Below are positions 8,859 through 16,350 of a DNA stretch of 64,000 bases, piece by piece; positions within the stretch are counted from its first letter, which is position 1, and each line of letters starts with the position of its first letter. Both the position numbers and the translations under genes were made by a program. Under the pieces are notes generated by a model. The model had not been told where the DNA came from. It worked only from the letters and a program-made list of their open reading frames with translations, and did no database searches. The DNA comes from Fimbriimonadaceae bacterium (GTDB taxonomy: Bacteria; Armatimonadota; UBA10988): NCBI GenBank assembly GCA_020850355.1, contig JADZEX010000026.1, positions 112,873-176,872 on the forward strand. Reading direction: 5' to 3'.

Positions 8859-9506
8859 CTACTCCGTGGCTGGCCGCGTCGCCAGTAGAATCCGCGCCGT
8901 GCGAGCGCCGACCACGGCAAACTCGTAACGGGTGGTGGCCCGGGCGCCCTCGAAGGTCTGATCGGGCGCTGCCGGGAAGACGCCGACGCGATGCAGGCCG
9001 CGCAGCGCGGGCGACGCCCAGTGGTCCGGCGCGACGTCGGCAAAGGTCCGTTCTGGCTCGCTCGCCGCCAGCGCTTCGTCGCCCACGACTTTCGCCAGCA
9101 GGCGGTAGATCATCGCCACGAAGTCGTAACGCACCAGCGGCCTGGTGCCCTGAAACTGCCCATCGGGAGCCCCGGCGACGATGCCGGCGGCGTACAACTG
9201 CGCCACCGCGGGAGTCGCCCAGTGGCCCGGCCGGACGTCGGTGAACGGCAGCTTCTCCTCGGGCGGCGGCAGCGGCACGTGCGGCGCCACCTGCAGCAGG
9301 CGCAGCGCCAGCACCGCGAAGTCGTAGCGCGCCACCGGGGCGCTACCATTGAAGAGACCATCGGGCGCCGGCTGCAGCACCTTGGCGGCAACCAGCTCCT
9401 CGATGCTGCTGGCCGCCCAGTGGTCGGGGGCGACATCGCTGAAGGTCTTGGCGCCGACGGTGCTGGCGACCAGGAGCAGCAGGCCCAGGCCGCGCCATGA
9501 TGTCAT
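8859..9506 (-). CDS. Secreted protein made of three SLH domains
   Basis: Protein of 215 residues: a signal peptide (LGLLLLVASTVGA) followed by three S-layer homology units and nothing else. Each has the pattern F-x-D-V-x-x-x-H-W-A: FSDVAPDHWAASSIEEL, FTDVRPGHWATPAVAQL and FADVAPDHWASPALRGL. Each is followed by a YDFAV/YDFVA/YEFAV helix. SLH domains bind secondary cell-wall polymer or outer-membrane/peptidoglycan linkers. A free-standing triple SLH protein could act as a wall anchor or adaptor. The ATG at 9506 has an AGGAGA site. It lies two bases before the heparinase gene, which suggests that both act at the cell surface. Confidence 0.88.
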   Translation of the reverse strand: MTSWRGLGLLLLVASTVGAKTFSDVAPDHWAASSIEELVAAKVLQPAPDGLFNGSAPVARYDFAVLALRLLQVAPHVPLPPPEEKLPFTDVRPGHWATPAVAQLYAAGIVAGAPDGQFQGTRPLVRYDFVAMIYRLLAKVVGDEALAASEPERTFADVAPDHWASPALRGLHRVGVFPAAPDQTFEGARATTRYEFAVVGARTARILLATRPATE

Positions 9507-9584
9507 TGCCGATTCTCCTGAGATCCGCCCGCGGCCACTTCGCAGCCGGTCGCCGGATCCTTGCCTGCCTAACGTCGCCAGCGT

Positions 9585-10967
9585 CTAGCCGATTGCAGCC
9601 GGCGACTCGGCGGCCCGGACCAAGGTCCGCAAGACTGCCAGCAACAGCAGCTCGTCGGCCGCCACCAGCAGCGTCAACGGCAGGCCGCAGCCGGCCGCGA
9701 CGACCGCCAGCAGACCGCTGGTCCAAACTGCCTGACTCAGCTTGGAGTCCCGCACCAAGGCTTCGCGGGCGGCCTGCCAGGCGACCGGCAGGACCTCCGG
9801 CCGGGTCAGCAGCAGCGGCTCCGCGGTCGGCGCGCTGGCGGCCGGGTCGAGTCCCAGCCACTGCACGCCCCGCACTCCGTATTCGACGCCAGGCGGTGCG
9901 AATCCGATCACCGGACCTGCGAGTCCGTGATCGATCACCTCGTCGGTCGGGCTGCCGACGGGTCCGATGACCTGTCCCAGGCGGAGTTGCCGCCGGAGCG
10001 CAGCGAGGTCTTGCGGGTCGCCGTCGGTCAGCATCGCAGTGCTTCCGACGCCGCTGCGGCGGATCGCTGTGGCCACCGTCTCGGCGCCCGGCAGCGGCGT
10101 CGCGGTCAGCGGCAGACAGCCCACCAGCGCGCCGTCACGGAGCAGCCAGAGCGGTTCCTGGTCGGCGGCGGGGGCGGCCTGCGGCGGCGCGGTCAGCCCG
10201 TGGCGGCTCAGCAGACTCCCGCCACCCAGTTCGTACGACTGCTCCTGGAACGTGCCGCGTCGACCGACCAGCGGTTGCAGCAGCGCGTCGGCGAGGTTCG
10301 GCAGCGCCAGGCGTTGGGCCCGCGCCGCCGCCACCACCGCAGCGGCCAGCGGCGTGCTCTCTGGCCGCAGCAGCGCGGCCGCGATTCGGAGCACGTCCTG
10401 TGGGCGCAGGTCGGCGGCGAGCGCCTGCGGCTCGCCGCACTGCAGTTCGCCGCTGAGCAGCCCGCGGTGGGCAACCAACAAGCTCTTGGCGGCCCACAAC
10501 TGCGCCAGCAGCCGCGGCCAGGGCGGCACGCCCCAGGCCTGCTCGACGCGCGCTGCGGCGGCCGGCCAGGTCAGTCGTTGGACTGCCCGAAAGGCGGTCG
10601 GGTGGGCCAGCACCAGCAGCCCCAGGCCGGCTGTGGCCGGCAACAGGTCGGGGCGCAGGTAGCCTGCCGTGCCGGCCAGCACCGCCAGCGAGGCCAGCAG
10701 CCAGGGGTAGGTCCGCGCGCCGTCGGTGCTGCGCAGGCGGCTCAGGTCGGGTTGTTGCCGGCGCAGGTCAAGCTCCCGGCTGCCGGCCCCGGCGCAGCGC
10801 GCGACCAGCGCGGCTTCGCAGAGCCAGCCCGGCAGCAGCACCAGCAGCGCCCCGAGGCTGGCCCAGGCGGGCTGCCCGAGGCGCCACGCGAGGAGCGCGG
10901 CGAGGGTTACCAGAAAGGCGCGCAGCGGCGCTTGTACGGCCATCGGCGTCGTTCGATCCAGCCCCAT
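9585..10967 (-). CDS. Catalytically dead P1B-type (heavy-metal) ATPase-derived membrane protein
   Basis: The 460-residue protein can be followed along a heavy-metal ATPase from the sixth membrane helix to the end, but every catalytic motif is altered. VLAHPTAF (119-126) sits where the CPC helix should be. LVAHRGLLS (164-172) replaces the DKTGTLT phosphorylation loop, so the acceptor Asp is lost. ESTPLAAAVVAAA (203-215) replaces the SEHPLA ATP-binding motif. LTDGD (313-317) matches the TGD loop, while the GDGxND hinge is absent. The C-terminal two-helix membrane region remains (GLLAVVAAGCGLPLTLLVA). Family assignment is by alignment in my head and should be confirmed by profile search. No good ribosome site is seen at ATG 10967; ATG 10943 is an alternative. 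Confidence 0.68.
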   Translation of the reverse strand: MGLDRTTPMAVQAPLRAFLVTLAALLAWRLGQPAWASLGALLVLLPGWLCEAALVARCAGAGSRELDLRRQQPDLSRLRSTDGARTYPWLLASLAVLAGTAGYLRPDLLPATAGLGLLVLAHPTAFRAVQRLTWPAAAARVEQAWGVPPWPRLLAQLWAAKSLLVAHRGLLSGELQCGEPQALAADLRPQDVLRIAAALLRPESTPLAAAVVAAARAQRLALPNLADALLQPLVGRRGTFQEQSYELGGGSLLSRHGLTAPPQAAPAADQEPLWLLRDGALVGCLPLTATPLPGAETVATAIRRSGVGSTAMLTDGDPQDLAALRRQLRLGQVIGPVGSPTDEVIDHGLAGPVIGFAPPGVEYGVRGVQWLGLDPAASAPTAEPLLLTRPEVLPVAWQAAREALVRDSKLSQAVWTSGLLAVVAAGCGLPLTLLVAADELLLLAVLRTLVRAAESPAAIG

Positions 10968-11015
10968 GATGGCACGAGACGGCGCCCAAGTCCAGCCCAG
11001 CGGCGACGCCGGCCG

Positions 11016-13616
11016 TCAGGCGACCGTCACGCCGGCCTGCTGCAGTAGCAGCCGAGCGCGCTCGACCACCGCGCGGGAGGCCTGCTCGGGCAGCAGTTGG
11101 AAGGCCACCACGCCCGCCGCCGCGAGCGCCTCCGCGGTGCTGGCGGTGATCCGGGCGGCAGGCCCGGCGGCCAGGAACTGCACCGGCAGGCCAGCCTCGG
11201 CCAGCGCGCCGCAGAAGTCGAGAACCGCTTCTTCGGAGGTTGCGAAGAGGTCGCCATCGAGCACCACGGTGAGTCGCGTGAACTGCTCGACGAGGCTCTG
11301 CAGCGCCTGCATCACAGCCTGCCAGGGCGCCTCCGGGGCCGGCCGGCCATCCAGCCGGCCACCGGCGCGAAGCGCCACCAGGGGGCGTTCGGCGGCTGGG
11401 TGGAAGGTCGCCTCGGGCGCCAGCGGACCCAGCAGCAGCGGCGCCGTCAAGGGCGTCGGCAGCAGCGGGCGCTGGCCGGGCCCGGCGTCGCGCAGCCAGG
11501 TCGCTGGCGGCAGTTCACCGCCGTCGCGGGCGGCGCGCAAGAACGCCGCGAGTACCTCGGCCTGCGGATCGGCAATCACGCCCGAGCGCTGCGGCGCGGT
11601 CGCCAGCAGGCGCTGCGCAGCGCCGGCGGTGGTGGGCAGGACCGCGTAGATGGCGGCCTCGCCGCCCTGCTCCAGGATCGCCAGGGCGCGGTCCAGGTCT
11701 GGCAGCGGATCGGCCGGGTCGACCGCCAGCAGAATCACCTCGGGTGCGGTGCCAGCCACCCGCAGCGGGAACTCCGGCTCCGAGAGGCGCTCGCCCGGGC
11801 CGTCGACCAGCATCACCTGGGCCCCTTCGTGGCGCAGCGCCTGCGCTGCCAGCGCGAAGTCGAGCGGCGTCGACGCGGCGGGCGAGCCGGCCGGACCAAG
11901 CCCGCGCGCCGGCCCCGGCGGCACCGCCAACGTGGCGCGCCAGGCCTGCGGCGGCAGGCTCGCCCGGTAGACCTCTTCGGCAGCCCGGTGCCAGGCCGCG
12001 GCGCGGATCGTCGCCCAGGCCAGCTCGTCGAACCGCAGCCAGGCGCCGCCGATCGCTCGCAGCACCGCGGCAAACAGGTCAGCGTCTCGCAGCGGCAGCA
12101 TCTCCAGCGGGTTGAACCCGTGGCCACCGACGGCCTGCAGGGTCGCTTCGACGCCCTGCCAGCCGCACAGCGCCGCCAGCTCCAGGTGGTCCGGCCGCAA
12201 CGCCTGGAGGTCCTGGTGGACGGTGTACAGGAACTCCAGCGGCTGGCCGCTCTCGGCGAGCAGCGTGAACAGCGCCAGAAAGACCGCCGCATGGGTCTGT
12301 ACGATGGCGACCGCTTCCGGTTCTGCGCAGGTCGTCGCCGCAAGGTGCAGGTCGCTGAGCACCAGCCACGGCAGCAGCAGGAAGGTGGCGTACTCCTGGT
12401 AAGGCGTCCGGAAGGAGTCATCGACCATCCGGTCGACGCCCCAGCGCTCGACGGTCTCGGGAAGCACCTGCCGCAGTTGGCTGAGGCCGCCGCCCTGGAA
12501 GACGCTGAAACGGTGCTGCCAGATGTAGCTCGGCTGATACCCGACCGCCGCGGTCAGGGCCGTGGGCAGGCTGTCCAGCCGCGCCCGCCGCGAGACCGCC
12601 TCGGCGGCATAGCCGAGGCGGAACCCGGCTTGGCGCAACCGTTCGCTGAACTGAATGTCCTCGCCGCGGCGGGCGTCGGTCGGCCAGCCGCCGACCTGCA
12701 GGCAGACTTCCCGGCGGTAGACCGCGTTGCCGCCACAGATCCAGGGCGCTTCGGCGGCGCTGACGCGGCCCGCGTAGGACGCCGGCAGATGCCGGTGACG
12801 CCACAGATCGGCCTGCCAGACCGTCGGCGCGTCGTCCACCGCGCCCATCGTGGCGGCCAGCGGGGCACCGCCCTCGGTGGTCCGCGCGCCCAGCAGCCGA
12901 ACTCGGTCGAACGGCAGGAGCAGTCGTTCGAGCCAGTGCCGGTCGGCCAGCAGATCGGCGTCCAGGAAGGCCAGGTAGGGCGTCGTGTCGAGGGCCATCG
13001 CCAGGTTGCGGACCTCCGGTAGCGAGCGCCCCCGGAGCCACAGACCGGCGGCGCCGACCTGTTCGGCGACCCGCGCCCCGGCCCCCGACTCGCTGCGGTC
13101 CAAGACGGTGACCTTCGCCGCCGGCAGGGTCTGGCTGAAGACGGTGGTCAACGCCTGCTCGGCGAGCGCCACGGAGTCGTCGCCGGCGACCAGGTAGACC
13201 GCCACCTCCGGCGGCGGGTAGAGCGCCTGCAAGGCGGCCAGCAGGTCCGCCGCGCGGTCGTCAGGCTGCAGTTCCAGCAGGCGTTGGGCTACCACCTGAG
13301 CGGCGTACGGCAGGTTCTGCTCGACATAGAACGCCAGCAGCCGGGCCAGCACGCGCGGCTCGGCGACGTGCTGCCAGGCCTGCTGATAGTACAGCTCCGC
13401 CCGCGCCGGCTCCCGGCGGGCCAGCAGGTCGGCCAACAGCAGCACCCCGTCGGGCCGCTGGTGGTCACAGTCGAGCGCCCGCAAGGCGGCGTTTTCGGCG
13501 GCCAGCGGCAGGCCTGCCACGGCTAAACCCACGGCCAGCTCGACCCAGGCGTCGACGCTGTTGGCAGCCGCGGCGCGGGCGGCCCAGGCCGGCCAGTCGA
13601 TGGTCTCGCGCGACAT
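11016..13616 (-). CDS. TPR-like/GT2 glycosyltransferase fused to a degenerate B12-binding radical-SAM-like region
   Basis: Protein of 866 residues. Residues 1-130 are helical repeats. Residues 135-350 are a GT2 domain with RNLAMALDTTPYLAFLDAD (DxD at 219-221), the acceptor-side CGGNAVY and RRGEDIQF (Glu-Asp 319-320). After a helical linker, residues 585-730 follow the layout of the cobalamin-binding domain that precedes many radical SAM cores (VMLVDGPGERLSEPEF, then APEVILLAVDP). Residues 745-866 match the first half of a radical SAM barrel, but the CxxxCxxC cluster motif is missing and the barrel stops short. So the transferase looks active and the second half does not. ATG 13616 is chosen for the GGGGGG site ahead of it. 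Confidence 0.72.
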   Translation of the reverse strand: MSRETIDWPAWAARAAAANSVDAWVELAVGLAVAGLPLAAENAALRALDCDHQRPDGVLLLADLLARREPARAELYYQQAWQHVAEPRVLARLLAFYVEQNLPYAAQVVAQRLLELQPDDRAADLLAALQALYPPPEVAVYLVAGDDSVALAEQALTTVFSQTLPAAKVTVLDRSESGAGARVAEQVGAAGLWLRGRSLPEVRNLAMALDTTPYLAFLDADLLADRHWLERLLLPFDRVRLLGARTTEGGAPLAATMGAVDDAPTVWQADLWRHRHLPASYAGRVSAAEAPWICGGNAVYRREVCLQVGGWPTDARRGEDIQFSERLRQAGFRLGYAAEAVSRRARLDSLPTALTAAVGYQPSYIWQHRFSVFQGGGLSQLRQVLPETVERWGVDRMVDDSFRTPYQEYATFLLLPWLVLSDLHLAATTCAEPEAVAIVQTHAAVFLALFTLLAESGQPLEFLYTVHQDLQALRPDHLELAALCGWQGVEATLQAVGGHGFNPLEMLPLRDADLFAAVLRAIGGAWLRFDELAWATIRAAAWHRAAEEVYRASLPPQAWRATLAVPPGPARGLGPAGSPAASTPLDFALAAQALRHEGAQVMLVDGPGERLSEPEFPLRVAGTAPEVILLAVDPADPLPDLDRALAILEQGGEAAIYAVLPTTAGAAQRLLATAPQRSGVIADPQAEVLAAFLRAARDGGELPPATWLRDAGPGQRPLLPTPLTAPLLLGPLAPEATFHPAAERPLVALRAGGRLDGRPAPEAPWQAVMQALQSLVEQFTRLTVVLDGDLFATSEEAVLDFCGALAEAGLPVQFLAAGPAARITASTAEALAAAGVVAFQLLPEQASRAVVERARLLLQQAGVTVA

Positions 13617-13624
13617 CGGCCCCC

Positions 13625-14755
13625 CTAATGGTCCCACAGCAGATAGGACCGCGTCAGCGGCTGGCCGGCGCGGGCTTCCAGCGCGGCCTCCCAGGCCGCC
13701 ACGCTGCTGCCGGCCCAGAGTTGAGCGAACTGCTCGCCGATGTCGGCACTGCTCTCACGGTGCCAGATCAGCCGCTGCCAGGGCGTCGCGAAGTTCCAGT
13801 TGGTGCCCTCTTCGGCCTTCTCGAAGGTCGGCGGTGCGTTCAGGAAGATCGCGTAGGGCGTCTCGCTGTAGATCGCCATCGCGCTGGGGCCGGAGTTGGT
13901 CCCCAGGAACATCTGGCCGGCATTGACCAGCACGAAGTCCTGCTCCAGGCTGGTGCCGTGGTCCTTGGCGACCAGCACGTTAGGCAACTCGCGGAAGCGC
14001 GGGTCGATCTCCTTCGCTGACCCGACCAGCACAAAGGTCGCCGCGTAGCGCGGCGCCGCCCAGGCCAGGAAGTCGAACCACTGCTCCAGCGCCGAGTTGC
14101 GGTGCGCGTCGTGCGCCGGGTTGTTGCGCAGATGCACCGTCACCAGCGCGCGCGGCGCGATCTGCTGGCGCCAGAACTCGAGCACCCAGCGCAGGGTCGC
14201 CGGGCGCGGCTCGAGGTAGGGCACCCAGCCCTCGCGGTCGTAGAAGTCCTGCACCGCATTGTGGTTGTGGCCGAAGCTGTCCTCCTGATGGAAGTACTCG
14301 AACGCCGACGGCCAGAGCTGGTACCGCGCCAGATTGGCGGTCAGGTGCGCTTCGAGCGCCGGGGCGCTGTCGAACACGAAGAAACTGCCGAGGTGGCGGG
14401 TGAGGTAGGCGACGGTGGTCAGGTGAGGCAACAGGTAGTGGTAGTTCTCGGCGGTGACGTTGGCGTCGTAGTTGCGGGTGCGGCTGGGCCGTTGCGGGTC
14501 GAACAGAAAGGCCAGGTCGACCTTCTGGCAACCGCGCTCGGCGCGCAGCACCTGGGTCCGCGCCAGCAGGGCGACCAGGTCGCCGAGGGTGTGGGGGACC
14601 ACTCGAAAGTCCCAGATGGCGCACAGCCGCTGCTCCTCGGCGGAAGCCTGCGGCAGGGCGCTCGGTTGGTCGGCCTGCAGCGCTGCGGCCAGCCGGCGCG
14701 TGGCCAGCAGTTGCGCCCAGGCGGCGCGGTCGGCGACGAGGTCGAAACCGCTCAC
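13625..14755 (-). CDS. Putative glycosyltransferase, TIGR04372-like
   Basis: Protein of 376 residues with no membrane segment. The C-terminal half carries VTVHLRNN near residue 206, then FVLVGSAKEID, LVAKDHGTSLEQDFVLVNAGQMFLGTNSGPSAMA and YAIFLNAPP. That is the order seen in TIGR04372-type and fucosyltransferase-like GT-B enzymes, where the GTxSG loop holds the nucleotide sugar. The donor and acceptor are unknown. The start is a GTG that overlaps the cupin gene's TGA by four bases, and the stop lies nine bases before the GT2 fusion gene. It therefore belongs to a glycan-assembly operon. Confidence 0.6.
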   Translation of the reverse strand: MSGFDLVADRAAWAQLLATRRLAAALQADQPSALPQASAEEQRLCAIWDFRVVPHTLGDLVALLARTQVLRAERGCQKVDLAFLFDPQRPSRTRNYDANVTAENYHYLLPHLTTVAYLTRHLGSFFVFDSAPALEAHLTANLARYQLWPSAFEYFHQEDSFGHNHNAVQDFYDREGWVPYLEPRPATLRWVLEFWRQQIAPRALVTVHLRNNPAHDAHRNSALEQWFDFLAWAAPRYAATFVLVGSAKEIDPRFRELPNVLVAKDHGTSLEQDFVLVNAGQMFLGTNSGPSAMAIYSETPYAIFLNAPPTFEKAEEGTNWNFATPWQRLIWHRESSADIGEQFAQLWAGSSVAAWEAALEARAGQPLTRSYLLWDH

Positions 14756-15246
14756 GGCAGGCTCTCGCCCAGCAGCGCGGCGCGCCAGGCCAGGCCCGCG
14801 GCGGCGTCGTCCGGGCCGGGTGCCCAGGGCGCGAAGGGCGTGCCCGCGGCGGGGAACGGCCCGGCAATCACCTCCAGGTAGAGCGTCTCGACGTGCGGCA
14901 CGGTCATGTGCCAGGTCTCCCCGGCCAGACGATAGCCGAACGGCAGGCCGCTGTCGAGGGCCCCCAGCCGAATCGTCCGGACCGGGCGCTGCGCCTCGAA
15001 GAGCACCACGCTGAGCTGTCCGGCCAGCACGTGAAACGACTTCTCGCGACCCGGCAGGCGCAGTGGCGGCAACCAGGCGTCGGCGCAGATCGCCACCAGC
15101 ATCTCCTGCACCGGGTCGGCGTGGTCGCGGTGCAGGCAGATCCGGGCGCGCCGCTTCGGTGCGGCGCGGGCAGCCGCCCAGAGCTCGCCCAGATCCGCGG
15201 GCGCCAGCAGCACCTGGCTGCAGTCGGGACGCCGGAAGACGCTCAC
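14752..15246 (-). CDS. WbuC-family cupin lacking the usual HxH metal ligands
   Basis: Protein of 164 residues. It matches the WbuC cupin family, which occurs in O-antigen and polysaccharide loci, through RARICLHRDHADPVQEMLVAI (near residues 33-53) and KSFHVLAGQLSVVLFE (69-84). In typical members a PHxH pair precedes the KSESxH segment. Here that place reads PPLRLPGREKSFH, so both histidines are replaced by leucine. Metal binding is doubtful. It starts at GTG 15246 with a GGAG site just after the DegT gene, and ends overlapping the next GTG. The gene order DegT-WbuC-glycosyltransferase is that of a surface-glycan cluster. Confidence 0.7.
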   Translation of the reverse strand: MSVFRRPDCSQVLLAPADLGELWAAARAAPKRRARICLHRDHADPVQEMLVAICADAWLPPLRLPGREKSFHVLAGQLSVVLFEAQRPVRTIRLGALDSGLPFGYRLAGETWHMTVPHVETLYLEVIAGPFPAAGTPFAPWAPGPDDAAAGLAWRAALLGESLP

Positions 15247-15247
15247 G

Positions 15248-16345
15248 CTAGGCTCCGTAGAAGCGCCGCACGGTGGCCGCGACGTGGTCGACCTGGTCGT
15301 CGCGCAAGCCCTCGTGGGCCGGCAGGCAGAGCGTCGTGGCGTTCAACGCGGCGGCCCTGGTCCACTCGCCGCGGGCCGTCGCCGCAAAGGCCGGTTGCTG
15401 CGGCAGCAGCACCGGGTCGCGCAGCTTCGGCTCGATCCCCACGGCCTCCAGCGCGGCCCGCAGCGCTTCGCGCCGCGGCGTCCGCAGGCTGTAGACATAG
15501 AACACGTCCGACCGGTCGGCGGTGATCGGAGGCACGCTCACGACGTCGGCCAACTGCGCGTTGTAGCGCCGGGCGATGGCCTGGCGCCGGGCGATCAGGG
15601 CGTCGACCCAACGCAGGCGGCAGAGCAGCAGCGCCGCCTGCAGGGTGTCGAGCCGCCCGTTGCCGCTGGCCTCGACACACAGGCCGTCGGGCGCGATGCC
15701 GTTGTGCCGCAGTTGCCGCAACCGCTCGCTGAGACCCGGCCGATCGCCGACCACGCAGCCGGCCTCGCCCAGCGCCGCCAGGATTTTCATGTTGTTGAAG
15801 CTGAAGCAGGCGACCTCGCCGAAGCTGCCAGCCGGCTGGCCGTGGTAGCTCGCGCCAAAGGCCTGCGCCACATCCTCGATCAGCGCCAGGCCGTGTTCGC
15901 GGCAGAGCGCCTGCAACGGCGCCAGCTCGCAGCACCGGCCGGTGTAGTGCACCAGCAGCAGGGCGCGGGTCGCCGGGGTGATCAGCCGGGCGACGCTGGC
16001 CGGGTCGATCGTCAGATCGTCCAGCACGTCGGCGTAGACCGGCTGCAGGTGATTGCGCACCAGGCAGGCCGCGCTGGCCGCCATCGAAAGGCAGGGCAGG
16101 ATCACCTCGCTGCCCGCTGGCAGGTCCAGCGCACGCACGCCGTAGTACAACGCATCGCTGCCCGACCCGACGCCGACGCCCTGCGCGCGGCCGGCCCGGG
16201 CGGCGATGGCGGCGGCCAGTTCGACGGTCTCCGGGCCGTCGATCAAACGGCCATGTTGCAGGACGCGGTCGACCGCGGCGAGTAGCTCGCCGCGCTGTGT
16301 GGCGTCCTGCACGCGGAGGTCGAGGAAGGGGATCTCCCAAGCCAT
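15248..16345 (-). CDS. DegT/DnrJ/EryC1-type sugar aminotransferase
   Basis: PLP enzyme of 365 residues that transfers an amino group to a keto-sugar nucleotide. Visible features are the N-terminal IPFLDLRVQD, the cofactor loop GSGSDALYYGVRAL (61-73), LIEDVAQAFGASY with the PLP-nitrogen Asp158, and the Schiff-base lysine in FSFNNMKILAALGEAG (Lys187). The C-terminal domain runs to the end at normal family length. The ATG at 16345 is preceded by GAGGTGA; the frame extends further upstream, but homology starts here. Its start lies five bases after the stop of the second heparinase gene. It presumably supplies an amino-sugar for the glycosyltransferases downstream. Confidence 0.88.
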   Translation of the reverse strand: MAWEIPFLDLRVQDATQRGELLAAVDRVLQHGRLIDGPETVELAAAIAARAGRAQGVGVGSGSDALYYGVRALDLPAGSEVILPCLSMAASAACLVRNHLQPVYADVLDDLTIDPASVARLITPATRALLLVHYTGRCCELAPLQALCREHGLALIEDVAQAFGASYHGQPAGSFGEVACFSFNNMKILAALGEAGCVVGDRPGLSERLRQLRHNGIAPDGLCVEASGNGRLDTLQAALLLCRLRWVDALIARRQAIARRYNAQLADVVSVPPITADRSDVFYVYSLRTPRREALRAALEAVGIEPKLRDPVLLPQQPAFAATARGEWTRAAALNATTLCLPAHEGLRDDQVDHVAATVRRFYGA

Positions 16346-16350
16346 CGCGC

